Below are positions 21,742 to 30,799 of a stretch of 64,000 nt of DNA, piece after piece. The stretch covers positions 270,487 to 334,486 of the forward strand of contig NZ_PEGH01000020.1 in the NCBI RefSeq assembly GCF_002737755.1, read 5' to 3'. The notes beneath the pieces were generated by a model, which ran no database searches, was not told where the DNA came from, and worked only from the letters and a program-made list of their open reading frames with translations. Each line of letters opens with the position of its first letter. Position 1 is the first letter of the stretch. Origin of the DNA: Caulobacter sp. BP25. Its GTDB lineage: Bacteria > Pseudomonadota > Alphaproteobacteria > Caulobacterales > Caulobacteraceae. Position numbers and translations under genes: made by a program.

Positions 21742-22794
21742 ATGCCCCCCGCCGCCAAGACCCTTCGCGACGCCAAGTCTCTAGCCGAGGCCGGCCTGAT
21801 TGCGTCCGAGCACCTGTCGGCGCTGGAAGCGGTGGCGGCGCGCTATGCGGTGGCGATCACGCCGGCTATCGCCGAGCTGATCGACACGGCTGATCCTCAC
21901 GACCCGATCGCCCGCCAGTTCGTCCCCGGGCCCGAAGAGCTGGTCGCCAGCCCCGGCGAGGACGGCGACCCGATCGGCGATGCTATCCACAGCCCTGTGG
22001 ATGGAATCGTGCATCGCTATCCCGACCGCGTACTGCTCAAACCCACCCACACCTGCGCGGTCTATTGCCGGTTCTGCTTCCGCCGCGAGATGGTCGGGCC
22101 CGAGGGGCTGTCGAACCTGACGCCCGCCCAACTGGACGCGGCTTTCGCCTATATCGCCGGCCGACCGGAGATCTGGGAGGTAATCGTCACCGGCGGCGAC
22201 CCGCTGGTGCTGTCGCCTCGGCGCCTGGCCGAGCTGATCGAGCGGCTGGAGGCGATCGACCACGTCAAGGTCGTGCGCTTCCACACCCGTGTCCCGGCCG
22301 TCGATCCCGCCGCGATCACCGACGACCTGGTGGCGGCGCTGAAGCGCTCGACTAAGGCCGTCTATGTCGCCCTACACGCCAACCACGCACGAGAGCTGAC
22401 CCCGGCCGCTCGGACCGCCTGCGCGCGCCTCGTCGACGCCGGGATCGCCATGGTCAGCCAGACCGTGCTGCTGAAGGGAGTCAACGACGATCCGACGACC
22501 CTGGCGGCCCTGATGCGAGCCTTCGTCGAGATGCGGATCAAGCCCTACTACCTGCACCACGGGGATCTCGCCCCCGGCACCGCCCACCTGCGCACGACGA
22601 TCGAGGAAGGGCAGGCGATCATGCGGTCCCTGCGCGGGAGCCTCTCGGGCCTGGCCCAGCCCACCTACGTGCTCGATATCCCCGGCGGCCACGGCAAGGC
22701 GCCGGTGGGACCTAGCTACCTCTCGCCGGGCGCGGTGGAGGATCCGAACGGCCGCCAACACGCCTATCCACCTAGCGGCGATCGAGGCGAATAG
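21742..22794 (+). CDS. Radical SAM lysine 2,3-aminomutase-like protein (KamA/EpmB family)
   Basis: The 350-residue protein has the radical-SAM cluster motif CAVYCRFCF near residue 105 and the PLP-lysine region GGHGKAPV near the C-terminus. The length is close to EpmB, which makes the (R)-beta-lysine used to modify elongation factor P, and shorter than catabolic KamA (about 410). Neither epmA nor efp is in the window, so the assignment to EF-P modification rests on family size only. The ATG at 21742 is used; an extension to 21640 overlaps the etfA terminator. Confidence 0.88.
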   Translation: MPPAAKTLRDAKSLAEAGLIASEHLSALEAVAARYAVAITPAIAELIDTADPHDPIARQFVPGPEELVASPGEDGDPIGDAIHSPVDGIVHRYPDRVLLKPTHTCAVYCRFCFRREMVGPEGLSNLTPAQLDAAFAYIAGRPEIWEVIVTGGDPLVLSPRRLAELIERLEAIDHVKVVRFHTRVPAVDPAAITDDLVAALKRSTKAVYVALHANHARELTPAARTACARLVDAGIAMVSQTVLLKGVNDDPTTLAALMRAFVEMRIKPYYLHHGDLAPGTAHLRTTIEEGQAIMRSLRGSLSGLAQPTYVLDIPGGHGKAPVGPSYLSPGAVEDPNGRQHAYPPSGDRGE

Positions 22795-22919
22795 CCGCCC
22801 CTCGGTTGCGACGCAGCAAAGCCTTGGCGGCGTCGTGGTTTCTCGTGCTAGAAAAGTCGGCATAGTCGAAGAGCGTGGGCGCGGAAGCCCGGCGCGAGAT
22901 CGAGCGAAGGCTTGCGTTC

Positions 22920-23798
22920 ATGAGTGAGATCAAGACGGTCGGCGTGATCGGCGCTGGCCAGATGGGGGCCGGCATCGCGCATGTCGTCGCCCTGGCCGGT
23001 TACGGCGTGAAGCTGCACGACGTTTCGCGCGAGCGGATCGACGCCGGCATCGCCATCATCGAGAAGAACATGGCCCGCCAGGTTGGCCGGGGCATCATCG
23101 ACGACGCCGCGATGAAGGCGGCCCTGGCCCGCATCTCGCCCGCCGAAGGGCTGGAGGCCGTCGGCGCGACGGACCTGGCCATCGAGGCGGCCACCGAGAA
23201 CGAGGAGGTCAAGAAGTCGATCTTCCGCAGCCTGCAGCCGCACCTGAAGCCCGATACGCTGCTGGCCTCGAACACCTCGTCGATCTCGATCACCCGCCTG
23301 GCCTCGGCGACCGATCGTCCCGAGCGCTTCATTGGCCTGCACTTCATGAATCCGGTGCCGTTGATGAAGCTGGTGGAGATCATCCGCGGCATCGCCACGG
23401 ACGTCCCGACCTATGAGACCGCCGTGAACTTCGCCAAGTCGCTGGGCAAGATCACCAGCAACGCCGAGGACTTCCCCGCCTTCATCGTCAACCGCGTGCT
23501 GGTGCCGATGATCAACGAGGCGATCTACACGCTGTACGAAGGGGTCGGCACGGTCGACGCCATAGACACGGCGATGAAGCTAGGCGCCAACCATCCGATG
23601 GGCCCCCTGGAACTGGGCGACTTCATCGGCCTGGACACTGTGCTGAGCATCATGAACGTTCTGCACGAGGGCCTAGCCGACAGCAAGTACCGCCCCTGCC
23701 CGCTGCTGGTGAAGTATGTCGAGGCTGGCTGGCTGGGCAAGAAGACCGGGCGCGGCTTCTACGACTACCGCGGCGAGGTTCCGGTTCCGACCCGGTAG
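22920..23798 (+). CDS. hbd: 3-hydroxybutyryl-CoA dehydrogenase
   Basis: The 292-residue protein starts MSEIKTVGVIGAGQMGAGIA, with GAAGG upstream. The N-terminal Rossmann motif GAGQMGAG binds NAD(P). The catalytic His is in FIGLHFMNPVP, with the paired Glu in LAIEAATENEEVKKS, and the dimeric C-terminal helical domain ends GRGFYDYRGE. It oxidises or reduces 3-hydroxyacyl-CoA in beta-oxidation or butyrate/PHB metabolism. Its position near etfBA supports a role with the acyl-CoA dehydrogenases. Confidence 0.95.
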   Translation: MSEIKTVGVIGAGQMGAGIAHVVALAGYGVKLHDVSRERIDAGIAIIEKNMARQVGRGIIDDAAMKAALARISPAEGLEAVGATDLAIEAATENEEVKKSIFRSLQPHLKPDTLLASNTSSISITRLASATDRPERFIGLHFMNPVPLMKLVEIIRGIATDVPTYETAVNFAKSLGKITSNAEDFPAFIVNRVLVPMINEAIYTLYEGVGTVDAIDTAMKLGANHPMGPLELGDFIGLDTVLSIMNVLHEGLADSKYRPCPLLVKYVEAGWLGKKTGRGFYDYRGEVPVPTR

Positions 23799-23809
23799 CG
23801 CTGAAAGAA

Positions 23810-23852
23810 GAGCGGAACCGTCGCGAATCCAAGATTCAAGACCGTTCCGCTC
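23810..23852 (+). terminator. Hairpin after hbd
   Basis: GAGCGGAAC and GTTCCGCTC pair around a 25-base loop just after the hbd stop. No T-tract follows, so termination would need Rho or the following C-rich tract. The remaining ~220 bp to the AraC gene show no gene and no recognised riboswitch. Confidence 0.5.
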
Positions 23853-24076
23853 CCCCGAAGCCAACGGGATGGGGTCCCGTCAGCCAGGTCGCCCGAGCCC
23901 TGGCGGGGGGACCGGCGACCAGTTCCGCAGCTCGCCAATTTCCCCCACCGGCGCGCCACGAAAGTGCGCTTGTTCTGGCGCGCCAAAGTCAGGTTGTCAT
24001 TGACCCGCGATCCACGTTCTCTTGCCTTGCCGTCCCTTCGCGCAGCGCTTTGCAATCGTTTCCCGCTTAGCGCGAA

Positions 24077-25102
24077 ATGAGTGGGTCCGCGCGGAGCGAT
24101 CTCTGGATTCTGGACGCCCGCGAGCGCGCTGACGCGGCCGAGCAGTACCGCCAGGCCTGCGCCCACCTGTTCGACGTCACCCTGCTGGCCCCGGACGAGG
24201 CTTTCTACAATCGGATGGAGGGCTACAACCTCGCCGGCGTGGTCCTGGCGCGCTGCTCTGGCGTGCCCCAGCGCTTCCATCGCAAGCTCTCGCACATCGC
24301 CGCTGACGCGTCGGACTCGATCATGGCCGTCCTGGAGCTCAAGTCCGACGGCTGGCGGGGCGACTATGACGGCCGGTCGGCCAGCAGCGAGATGGGCGCG
24401 ATCCGCCTGATCGACATGTCACGCCCCTTCGACATGGTCACCCAGGCCTACGAGACCATGCACCTGATCTTGTCGCGCGCCGCCCTGGAGCCCCAAGCCG
24501 CCGAACTGGACTTTCACGGATGCGTGGCCAGCGAGGACAGCCCCAGCGGCCGCCTGCTGGGCTCGCACCTGCGGGCGATCTGGGCCGGAGCGGGAGCGAT
24601 GTCGGCGACCGACATGGCCTTGGCGGGCAAGGCGGCAGCGGTGCTGGTCAGCGCCGCGATCCTGGCCCACGCCGCGCCGGCCGGCGATGACATCCGTCCC
24701 GTGGAAAAGATGCTTCTGGCCACCGCCCAGCGGTTCGTCGTGCAGAACCTGGCCGGGCCCGACCTGTCGCCCGAGACGGTGCGGCGTCACCTCGGCGTCT
24801 CGCGCAGCCTGCTCTACAGGGTGTTCGAGCCAATCGGCGGGGTCAGCGCCTTCATCCAGGCCCGGCGCCTGGATCAGGCCTTCGACGACATCCTGAGCGA
24901 TGGAGGCGAGCAGCACACCGTGGCCGAGATCGGCTATCGCCTCGGCTTCCGCTCCGACGCCCACTTCAGCCGCGCCTTCCGCGCCCGGTTCGGCATGACG
25001 CCCGGCCGCCTGCGGACGCTGGGCGAACCCGCGCGCCGCGAGGGCCTGTCGGCGATCGAGCGGCCCGACGACGTGTTCGCCTGGCTGCGGGGGCTATTGT
25101 GA
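24077..25102 (+). CDS. AraC-family transcriptional regulator
   Basis: The protein has 341 residues. The C-terminal ~100 residues contain both AraC helix-turn-helix units (LSPETVRRHLGVSRSLLYRV and TVAEIGYRLGFRSDAHFSRAF) plus the RARFGMTPGRLR tail. The N-terminal ~220 residues are a putative ligand domain of the AraC-binding-like type, with GDYDGR and HRKLSH segments but no catalytic motif. The effector and targets are unknown; neighbours are hbd upstream and feoB (convergent). Confidence 0.9.
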   Translation: MSGSARSDLWILDARERADAAEQYRQACAHLFDVTLLAPDEAFYNRMEGYNLAGVVLARCSGVPQRFHRKLSHIAADASDSIMAVLELKSDGWRGDYDGRSASSEMGAIRLIDMSRPFDMVTQAYETMHLILSRAALEPQAAELDFHGCVASEDSPSGRLLGSHLRAIWAGAGAMSATDMALAGKAAAVLVSAAILAHAAPAGDDIRPVEKMLLATAQRFVVQNLAGPDLSPETVRRHLGVSRSLLYRVFEPIGGVSAFIQARRLDQAFDDILSDGGEQHTVAEIGYRLGFRSDAHFSRAFRARFGMTPGRLRTLGEPARREGLSAIERPDDVFAWLRGLL

Positions 25103-25141
25103 GGGGCGAATAACGCCTTAGCGCCGCATTCAAAATCTTCC

Positions 25142-25253
25142 CGTCATTTCCCCCCTGTGGCGGGAACACCTCTATCCGCCGCAAGGGCGGGAGGGGCGGA
25201 CTGCCGAGCAGTCCGCTTGCGTCTCACGTGTCAGCTGAACCAGGGGTTCCCGC
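25142..25253. repeat. MITE-like inverted-repeat element, degraded inverted copy
   Basis: It shares CGTCATT, GGCGGGAAC, the dyad GCGGACTGC-cga-GCAGTCCGC and TCTCACGTGTCAGCTGAACC with the intact element at 6620-6751, in the opposite orientation. The right terminal repeat is lost after GGGGTTCCCGC. It fills most of the gap between the AraC gene and feoB. Confidence 0.7.
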
Positions 25254-25335
25254 TACTCGGCTTGCCCTCGGGCCGGCGAAGCCGGTCCCGTGGGGCGGGA
25301 AAGACGGAAGAGAAAGGTGAGAGACGACCTGTCTC

Positions 25336-27255
25336 CTACCCCGCCCCCAGCGCCACGGCGACGCGGTAGGTCACGAAGGCGGCCAGATAGGCCAGGCCGA
25401 CCATGTAGAAGAACATCACCGTCGGCCAAACCCAGCTGTTGGTCTCGCGCTTGACCACGCCCAGGGTGGGCAGGCACTGCGGCGCAAAGACGTACCAAGC
25501 CAGGAACGACAGGGCGCTGGCCAGGGACCACTGGTTCTTTAGCAGGGTCGACAGCGCGCCCGTCTCGCCGTCCTCGCCGCTCACCGCATAGACGGTGCCC
25601 AGCACGGCCACGGCGACCTCGCGGGCGGCCATGCCCGGGATCAGAGCCACGGTCATCTGCCAGTTGAAGCCGATCGGCGCCATTAGCGGGGCCAGGAACT
25701 GCCCCAGGCGGCCGGCGATGCTGTAGTCGATGGCCGGACCCGTCGCGCCCTCCGGCGGATAGGGGAAGGTCGACAGCACCCAGACCAGCACCATCAGCGG
25801 CAGGATGATGCGACCAGCGCGGGCCATGAAGATGCGAGCGCGCGTCCACAGGTTCATCAAGACGTTGCGCGGCTCGGGCCAGCGATAGGTCGGCAGCTCC
25901 ATCATGAAGGGCTCGACCGCGCCGCGCCAGAAGAGGCGCCGGATCACGAACGAGACCAGCAGCGCGCTGACGATGCCGCTGGCGTAGAGGCCGAACATCA
26001 CAAGGCCCTGCAGCGACAGGAAGCCGGCCACGGTCTGCTGGGGAATAAAGGCCCCAATGATCAGGGTGTAGACCGGAATCCGGGCCGAACAGGTCATCAG
26101 CGGAGCGACCAGGATCGTGGTCAGCCGGTCCTCGCGGTTGTCGATGACCCGCGTCGACATGATGCCGGGAATGGCGCAGGCGAAGCTGGACAGCAGCGGG
26201 ATAAAGGCCCGCCCGTGCAGGCCCGCGCCGCCCATGATGCGATCCATCAGGAATGCCGCGCGCGCCATGTAGCCGCTGTCTTCCAGCATCAGGATGAAGA
26301 AGAACAGGATCAGGATCTGCGGCAGGAACACCAGCACGCTGCCGACGCCCGCGATCAGGCCATCGGCGACGAAGCTGGTCAGAAGGCCGTGCGGCAGGTG
26401 GGCGTTGGTGAACTCAATGAGCGCCGCGAAGCCCGCGTCGATGCCGTCCATGGCGGGCGTAGCCCAGGTGAACACGGCCTGGAACATCACAAACAGCAGG
26501 GTCAGCAGGATCACCAGACCCGCCACCGGGTGCAGCAGCACGCCGTCGATCTTGCCGGTCACGGTGTCGGGCCGCTCGGGCGGCTTCACGCAGGCCTTGA
26601 AGATGCGCTGGGCCTCGGCGTGGGCGGCGCGGATCTCGGTGGCGGTCGGCTCGCGCCAGACGTTCTCGGCCTCCGGACGACGCGTTGCGACGATGGCCTC
26701 GACCTTTTCCAGCAGCTCGGGCAGGCCGCGCTTGCGGGTGGCCACGGTGGTGACGATCGGCGCGCCCAGTTCCTGTGACAGGCGTTCGAGGTCGATGCGC
26801 AGGCCCTGGCGCTGGGCGATGTCGAACATGTTGAGGGCCAGCACGAACGGCCGCCCCACCTGCTTCAGCTCCAGCACCAGCCGCAGCACCAGCCGCAGGT
26901 TGGTGGCGTCGGCGACGCAGATCAGCGCCTCGGGCGCGGCCTCGCCGGCCAGCCGGCCCAGCACCGCGTCGCGGGTCACCGCCTCGTCGGGGCTGCGAGC
27001 GCGCAAGGAATAGGTGCCCGGCAGGTCGAGCACGCGCATCGGACGGCCGCTGGGCGCGGTCAGCACCCCTTCTTTCCGCTCGACCGTGACGCCAGCGTAG
27101 TTGGCGACCTTCTGGCGGCTGCCGGTCAGGGCGTTGAACAGGGCGGTCTTGCCGGAATTGGGGTTGCCGACCAGGGCGACGCGGGCTGGCTCCAGCGGCG
27201 CGGACTTGCGGGGCGTGTCGGTGGCGGTGGCGGCGACGCCGATGTCAGGGGTCAA
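25336..27255 (-). CDS. feoB: Ferrous iron transport protein B
   Basis: The protein has 639 residues. The N-terminal G-protein domain has G1 GNPNSGKTALFN, G3 DLPGTYSL and G4 NMFD. It is followed by the helical GDI region and a polytopic membrane domain with two Gate motifs (SFACAIPGIMSTR and the GMAAREV region). It imports Fe(II) across the inner membrane. The start is a TTG four bases after the feoA stop; no nearby ATG would keep the P-loop, so translation is probably coupled to feoA. It is shorter than E. coli FeoB (773), as in many alphaproteobacteria. Confidence 0.97.
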   Translation of the reverse strand: MTPDIGVAATATDTPRKSAPLEPARVALVGNPNSGKTALFNALTGSRQKVANYAGVTVERKEGVLTAPSGRPMRVLDLPGTYSLRARSPDEAVTRDAVLGRLAGEAAPEALICVADATNLRLVLRLVLELKQVGRPFVLALNMFDIAQRQGLRIDLERLSQELGAPIVTTVATRKRGLPELLEKVEAIVATRRPEAENVWREPTATEIRAAHAEAQRIFKACVKPPERPDTVTGKIDGVLLHPVAGLVILLTLLFVMFQAVFTWATPAMDGIDAGFAALIEFTNAHLPHGLLTSFVADGLIAGVGSVLVFLPQILILFFFILMLEDSGYMARAAFLMDRIMGGAGLHGRAFIPLLSSFACAIPGIMSTRVIDNREDRLTTILVAPLMTCSARIPVYTLIIGAFIPQQTVAGFLSLQGLVMFGLYASGIVSALLVSFVIRRLFWRGAVEPFMMELPTYRWPEPRNVLMNLWTRARIFMARAGRIILPLMVLVWVLSTFPYPPEGATGPAIDYSIAGRLGQFLAPLMAPIGFNWQMTVALIPGMAAREVAVAVLGTVYAVSGEDGETGALSTLLKNQWSLASALSFLAWYVFAPQCLPTLGVVKRETNSWVWPTVMFFYMVGLAYLAAFVTYRVAVALGAG

Positions 27256-27259
27256 GGTC

Positions 27260-27583
27260 TTAGAGTCCGTGGAACTTCACAGAAACCGCACCGGCCTCCC
27301 GCCGGCGCAGCGCCACCCGGGTGTCGTCCACCCGCACGGCGATGGGGTCGCGGCCAAATAGGCCCTGGTGCAGCACCTCGATCGTCGCGCCCTCGACAAA
27401 GCCCATTTCCAGAAGGCGCCGCTCGAGCTCCTCGGCGGCCACGGCTTCGGCGGCCCCAGAGACGCCGGTGACCTTGACGATCACGCCCCGATCTCCCGGC
27501 CCGGCCACGGCCAGGGGGCGCACGCCCGCCTCGTCGACGACGGCGGGCTTGAATTCGGACGACAGGACGAACGCTTCGGACAT
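27260..27583 (-). CDS. feoA: Ferrous iron transport protein A
   Basis: The 107-residue cytosolic SH3-like partner of FeoB has the core motif EELERRLLEMGFVEGATIEV and ends GAVSVKFHGL. ATG 27583 is used. It has about 30 extra N-terminal residues relative to the ~75-residue enterobacterial FeoA. It lies immediately upstream of feoB, with a Fur-box-like sequence 14 bp before the start. Confidence 0.93.
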   Translation of the reverse strand: MSEAFVLSSEFKPAVVDEAGVRPLAVAGPGDRGVIVKVTGVSGAAEAVAAEELERRLLEMGFVEGATIEVLHQGLFGRDPIAVRVDDTRVALRRREAGAVSVKFHGL

Positions 27584-27596
27584 AATGGCTCCGACA

Positions 27597-27615
27597 AGAA
27601 TGCGAACGATTATCA
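27597..27615 (-). promoter_or_regulatory. Fur-box-like site upstream of feoAB
   Basis: On the minus strand TGATAATCGTTCGCATTCT resembles the classical Fur box GATAATGATAATCATTATC, especially the TGATAATC-N3-C/G-CATT frame. Its position just upstream of feoA fits iron-responsive control, which is known for feoAB in Caulobacter. Confidence 0.6.
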
Positions 27616-27769
27616 GCCAAGCGCGCGGATGTCGATTCAGCGATCTCGCCAGAGATGGCGTATAGTGACCGCTAAATCTCCTTGGGACCGTTTGGCGCAG
27701 GGGCGTTAATCTATTCGACTCTCGGCGCCCGGACCGGTCTGATGGTTCGTATTGATTCGTGTAGGCGAA

Positions 27770-29047
27770 ATGATGCGTAAGCTGATGCTGGCGCTCCTGA
27801 CGGGGGCCTATCTTTGTCTGGCCTTGATCGTCTCCCTCTTCCTCTGGAGGATGGGCGCGACCCCGGCTGTCGGCGTCTCGGCCTTCATCGGCATGCTGGG
27901 CCTGTGCTTTGCGTTCCACGGCCTCCTGGCCCAGACCTTCCTGGGCGCGGCCCTGCGCATGGACATCGACACCGTCCGCGAGGCTCACTCTATCCTGCTG
28001 GATCAGGTCGAGAAGGTGGACGCCCGCGTCACCGACCTGATGGAGGTCGTCGCCGCCGACGCCCAGCGTCGCACCGAGGCCCTGTCCAATGAGGTCAGTC
28101 ACCTCGAGGACATCGTCCACAAGATGAACGACCGGCTGGAGCGCCAGCTTAGCCAGATGAGCCAGCCGGCCTCCGCCGCCTCGCGCGGTCCGCTGTCCGA
28201 TCGCGCGCCGCAGGGCGACCGCCTGCTGCGCATGGTGCAAGAGGCCCTGGCCGACAACCGCGTCGACCTCTACCTGCAGCCGATCGTCAGCCTGCCCCAG
28301 CGCCGCACGGTCTATTACGAGAGCTTCTCGCGCCTGCGCGACGAAAGCGGCCGCGTGATGATGCCGGCCGAGTTCCTGGCCGTCGCCGAGCCCGAAGGCC
28401 TGATGGCCAATATCGACAACCTGCTGCTGTTCCGCTGCGTGCAGATTGTCCGGCGCCTGGCCAAGCAGGACCGCAAGGTCGGCATCTTCTGCAATATCTC
28501 GCTGGCCAGCCTGGGCGACGAGGCCTTCTTCCCGCAGTTCCTGGAGTTCATGCAGGAGAACAAGGACCTGGCCGGCGCGGTGATCTTCGAGCTGGGTCAG
28601 GACGCCTTCGAGCGCCGCGGCCCGGTCGAGGCTCGCCACATGGCTCGCCTGGCCAGCCTGGGCTTCAGCTTCAGCCTCGATAAGGTCGTGGACCTGGACA
28701 TCGACTTCCAGGACCTGGCGCGCGCCGACGTGCGCTACCTGAAGGTCGCCGCCCTGATGATGATGAACGAGCTGGAAGAGCAGGACGGCAAGCTGGTCAT
28801 CGCCTCCCTGCCCGACCTGAACGCCGCCGACTTCGCCTCACTGACCCGCCGCTACGGCATCGAGGTCATCGTCGAGAAGGTCGAGGCCGAGAAGCAGGTC
28901 GCCGAGATCCTCGATCTCGACATCGGCTATGGCCAGGGCAATCTGTTCGGCGAACCGCGCGCCATCCGCGACGCGATCCTGTCCGAGGCGGAGCCGCCTT
29001 CGGACTTCATGCGCGGCGCTCCGCGTCGTCGGGCCGTGGGCTGGTAG
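27770..29047 (+). CDS. tipF: TipF-like polar flagellar assembly factor with degenerate EAL domain
   Basis: The protein has about 425 residues. Two N-terminal transmembrane segments (MLALLTGAYLCLALIVSLFL and ...GMLGLCFAFHGLLA) are followed by a coiled coil (about 70-130) and an EAL-fold domain. The signature is ESF (YYESFSRLRDE) rather than EAL, and the second half ends with YGQGNLFGEPR. In Caulobacter TipF is a c-di-GMP receptor that directs flagellum assembly at the new pole; the residues seen fit binding without hydrolysis. ATG 27770 is used, but a TTG at 27752 is also possible. It is divergent from feoA. Confidence 0.9.
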   Translation: MMRKLMLALLTGAYLCLALIVSLFLWRMGATPAVGVSAFIGMLGLCFAFHGLLAQTFLGAALRMDIDTVREAHSILLDQVEKVDARVTDLMEVVAADAQRRTEALSNEVSHLEDIVHKMNDRLERQLSQMSQPASAASRGPLSDRAPQGDRLLRMVQEALADNRVDLYLQPIVSLPQRRTVYYESFSRLRDESGRVMMPAEFLAVAEPEGLMANIDNLLLFRCVQIVRRLAKQDRKVGIFCNISLASLGDEAFFPQFLEFMQENKDLAGAVIFELGQDAFERRGPVEARHMARLASLGFSFSLDKVVDLDIDFQDLARADVRYLKVAALMMMNELEEQDGKLVIASLPDLNAADFASLTRRYGIEVIVEKVEAEKQVAEILDLDIGYGQGNLFGEPRAIRDAILSEAEPPSDFMRGAPRRRAVGW

Positions 29048-29124
29048 GCTAGCCGAGGCGCCGCAAGCATCGGAATGACGCCGCCCCGCGTTGGCGGCAG
29101 GGTCTCCCGCGAAAGGAGCCCCTC

Positions 29125-29352
29125 ATGTCCTACGAGACCGAAGACACCCGCTGGGCCGCCTGGGAGGCGCGCGACCGCGCCGCCGATGGGGCCTTCTTCG
29201 TCGCCGTCCGCACCACCGGCGTCTATTGCATCGCCAGCTGCGCCGGTCGGCCACTACGCAAGAACGTCGAGTTCCACGACAGCCGAGAGGCCGCCCGCAC
29301 CGCCGGCTTCCGCGCCTGCCTGCGCTGCAAGCCCGACCGCGAGGCCGCGTGA
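29125..29352 (+). CDS. Stand-alone Ada N-terminal zinc-domain protein
   Basis: The 75-residue protein matches the Ada metal-binding domain: FVAVRTTGVYCIASCAGRP with Cys pair one, then FRACLRCKPD with Cys pair two. In Ada one of these zinc-bound Cys residues accepts a methyl group from DNA methylphosphotriesters. No AraC helix-turn-helix or methyltransferase domain follows. Its stop overlaps the GTG start of the oxygenase gene (GTGA), so the two are translationally coupled. AAGGAG precedes the ATG. Confidence 0.88.
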   Translation: MSYETEDTRWAAWEARDRAADGAFFVAVRTTGVYCIASCAGRPLRKNVEFHDSREAARTAGFRACLRCKPDREAA

Positions 29353-30035
29353 GTCTGGACTGGACCCGTACCAGCGCCGAGCTGGACGCGCGCGGCTGGG
29401 CCCTGACCGGCCCGCTGCTGAAGCCCGAAACCTGCGCGGGCGTGGCCGGCCTCTATCCGCAAGATACGCCGTTCCGTAGCCGGGTGATCATGGCCCGCCA
29501 TGGCTTCGGGCGCGGCGAGTACAAGTACTTCGCCTATCCGCTGCCGGAGATTGTTCAGCGCCTGCGGCAGAGCCTCTACGGCCCACTGGCGCAAATCGCC
29601 AACCGCTGGGCCGAGCGCCTGAGCCAGGACCACCGCTTTCCCGAGACCCTGGATGAGATGCTGGCCCGCTGCCACGCGGCGGGACAGGTCCGGCCAACGC
29701 CGCTGCTGCTGACCTATGGCCCCGGCGACTACAATTGTCTGCACCAGGACCTCTATGGCGAACACGTCTTTCCGCTGCAGGCGGCGTTCCTGCTGGACGA
29801 GCCGGGCCGCGACTTTACCGGCGGCGAGTTCGTCATCGTCGAGCAGCGCCCGCGCCAGCAGTCGGCGCCTCAGGTCGTGCCGCTACGCCAAGGCGAGGGC
29901 GTTATCTTCGCCGTGCGCGAGCGGCCAGCGGAAGGGACGCGCGGCGTGCACCGGCGGGTGCTGCGGCATGGGGTCAGCGAAGTGCGGTCAGGGCGGCGAC
30001 GGACGCTGGGGGTGATCTTTCATGATGCGACGTAG
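29349..30035 (+). CDS. 2OG-Fe(II) oxygenase, nucleic-acid type (PF09859-like)
   Basis: The 228-residue protein starts at a GTG overlapping the previous stop. The double-stranded beta-helix iron ligands are HQD in NCLHQDLYGEHVFPLQ and the distal His in RGVHRRVLRHG, followed by an Arg (RRTLGVIFH) placed to bind 2-oxoglutarate. TYGPGDYNCLHQDLYG is characteristic of the DUF2086/Oxygenase-NA group proposed to act on damaged DNA. Pairing with an Ada methyl-acceptor domain supports a role in alkylation repair. A small-molecule substrate cannot be excluded. Confidence 0.85.
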   Translation: MSLDWTRTSAELDARGWALTGPLLKPETCAGVAGLYPQDTPFRSRVIMARHGFGRGEYKYFAYPLPEIVQRLRQSLYGPLAQIANRWAERLSQDHRFPETLDEMLARCHAAGQVRPTPLLLTYGPGDYNCLHQDLYGEHVFPLQAAFLLDEPGRDFTGGEFVIVEQRPRQQSAPQVVPLRQGEGVIFAVRERPAEGTRGVHRRVLRHGVSEVRSGRRRTLGVIFHDAT

Positions 30036-30050
30036 GGCGCTGGGGCCGTT

Positions 30051-30076
30051 CCTCCCCCGCGATGCGGGGGAGCATC
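30051..30076. repeat. GC-rich palindromic intergenic repeat, copy 2
   Basis: CCTCCCCCGC-gat-GCGGGGGAGCATC closely matches the copy at 2201-2226. It lies between the convergent oxygenase and NnrU genes and can form a strong hairpin. Confidence 0.55.
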
Positions 30077-30086
30077 CACCTTCCCC

Positions 30087-30653
30087 TCACCCCATCGGCG
30101 AGACGCCGAACAACAGCCGGTGCAGCCCCAACACAAACACCGCATAGAGCGCCGTGCCCGCCACAACCGCGATCACGTCGGCGCGCGGCTTCACCACCAC
30201 CGGCGGCGGTTCCTTGCGGCTGACGGCGGAGACGAGATCGACCACCGCCCAGGCCAGGAACGCTCCGAACAGGGCCGCCGAGGCCAGATCGCCATTGGCC
30301 AGCAGGTGCGCCGCCGACCACAGGATCACACCCAGCAGCATCGGATGGCGCACGGTCGCCTTGATCCGCCCCGTGGGGGCGTTGGCGGTCGGCAGCAGGA
30401 TAAACGCGATCCAGACGAGACCCATCGCCGCATGCCGCCCCCAGGCCGGCGGGTCATAAACCTGCGGCGCCAGCGGCCGGGCCAGGATCCAGCCCCAGAT
30501 GATCAGGCCAAACCCGACCAGGGCGATCAGCGAATAGAGCCCCTTCCAGCGCTTTTCGTTGGCGGCGATCTGGGCGTTCCGGAACGGCGCGGCCACGATC
30601 CGCACCGAGTGGACGCCCAGGAACAGCGCAAGGCCCAGGATCAATATTGTCAT
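30087..30653 (-). CDS. NnrU-family integral membrane protein
   Basis: The 188-residue protein has about six hydrophobic segments. The NnrU-type motif is visible in ATVRHPMLLGVILWSAAHLLANGD, which resembles isoprenylcysteine methyltransferase-like membrane proteins. NnrU was first noted near denitrification genes, but no nitrogen-oxide genes are here, so the role is unknown. It is convergent with the oxygenase gene. Confidence 0.85.
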   Translation of the reverse strand: MTILILGLALFLGVHSVRIVAAPFRNAQIAANEKRWKGLYSLIALVGFGLIIWGWILARPLAPQVYDPPAWGRHAAMGLVWIAFILLPTANAPTGRIKATVRHPMLLGVILWSAAHLLANGDLASAALFGAFLAWAVVDLVSAVSRKEPPPVVVKPRADVIAVVAGTALYAVFVLGLHRLLFGVSPMG

Positions 30654-30799
30654 CGGCCCCTCCCAAGGTTGAGGGGGAGGATAGTCATGGAACGCGACGG
30701 TTCGGAAGCATCGCCGCGCGGCCTTGAATTCCGCCGGACGCGAGAACAGCTAAGGCCCCTGACATTGACGCCCCGCCTTCCGACCGGTACCGCCCCAGC

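Noticed and set aside
20547..21776. 409-codon minus-strand frame opposite etfA
   Set aside because: It is antisense to a clear EtfA gene and has low-complexity translation.
23853..24076. Possible cobalamin or SAM riboswitch between hbd and the AraC gene
   Set aside because: I looked for a B12-box-like AGTCAGGAGACCTGCC or SAM-II layout on both strands and found neither, and the flanking genes do not suggest it.
27716..27735. CtrA-type TTAA-N7-TTAA box upstream of tipF
   Set aside because: Only one TTAA half-site is present (GTTAATCTATTCG); the second half does not match.
27260..28639. 459-codon minus-strand frame fused in phase with feoA
   Set aside because: It runs through tipF on the opposite strand; only the last 107 codons are FeoA-like and they have their own ATG at 27583.
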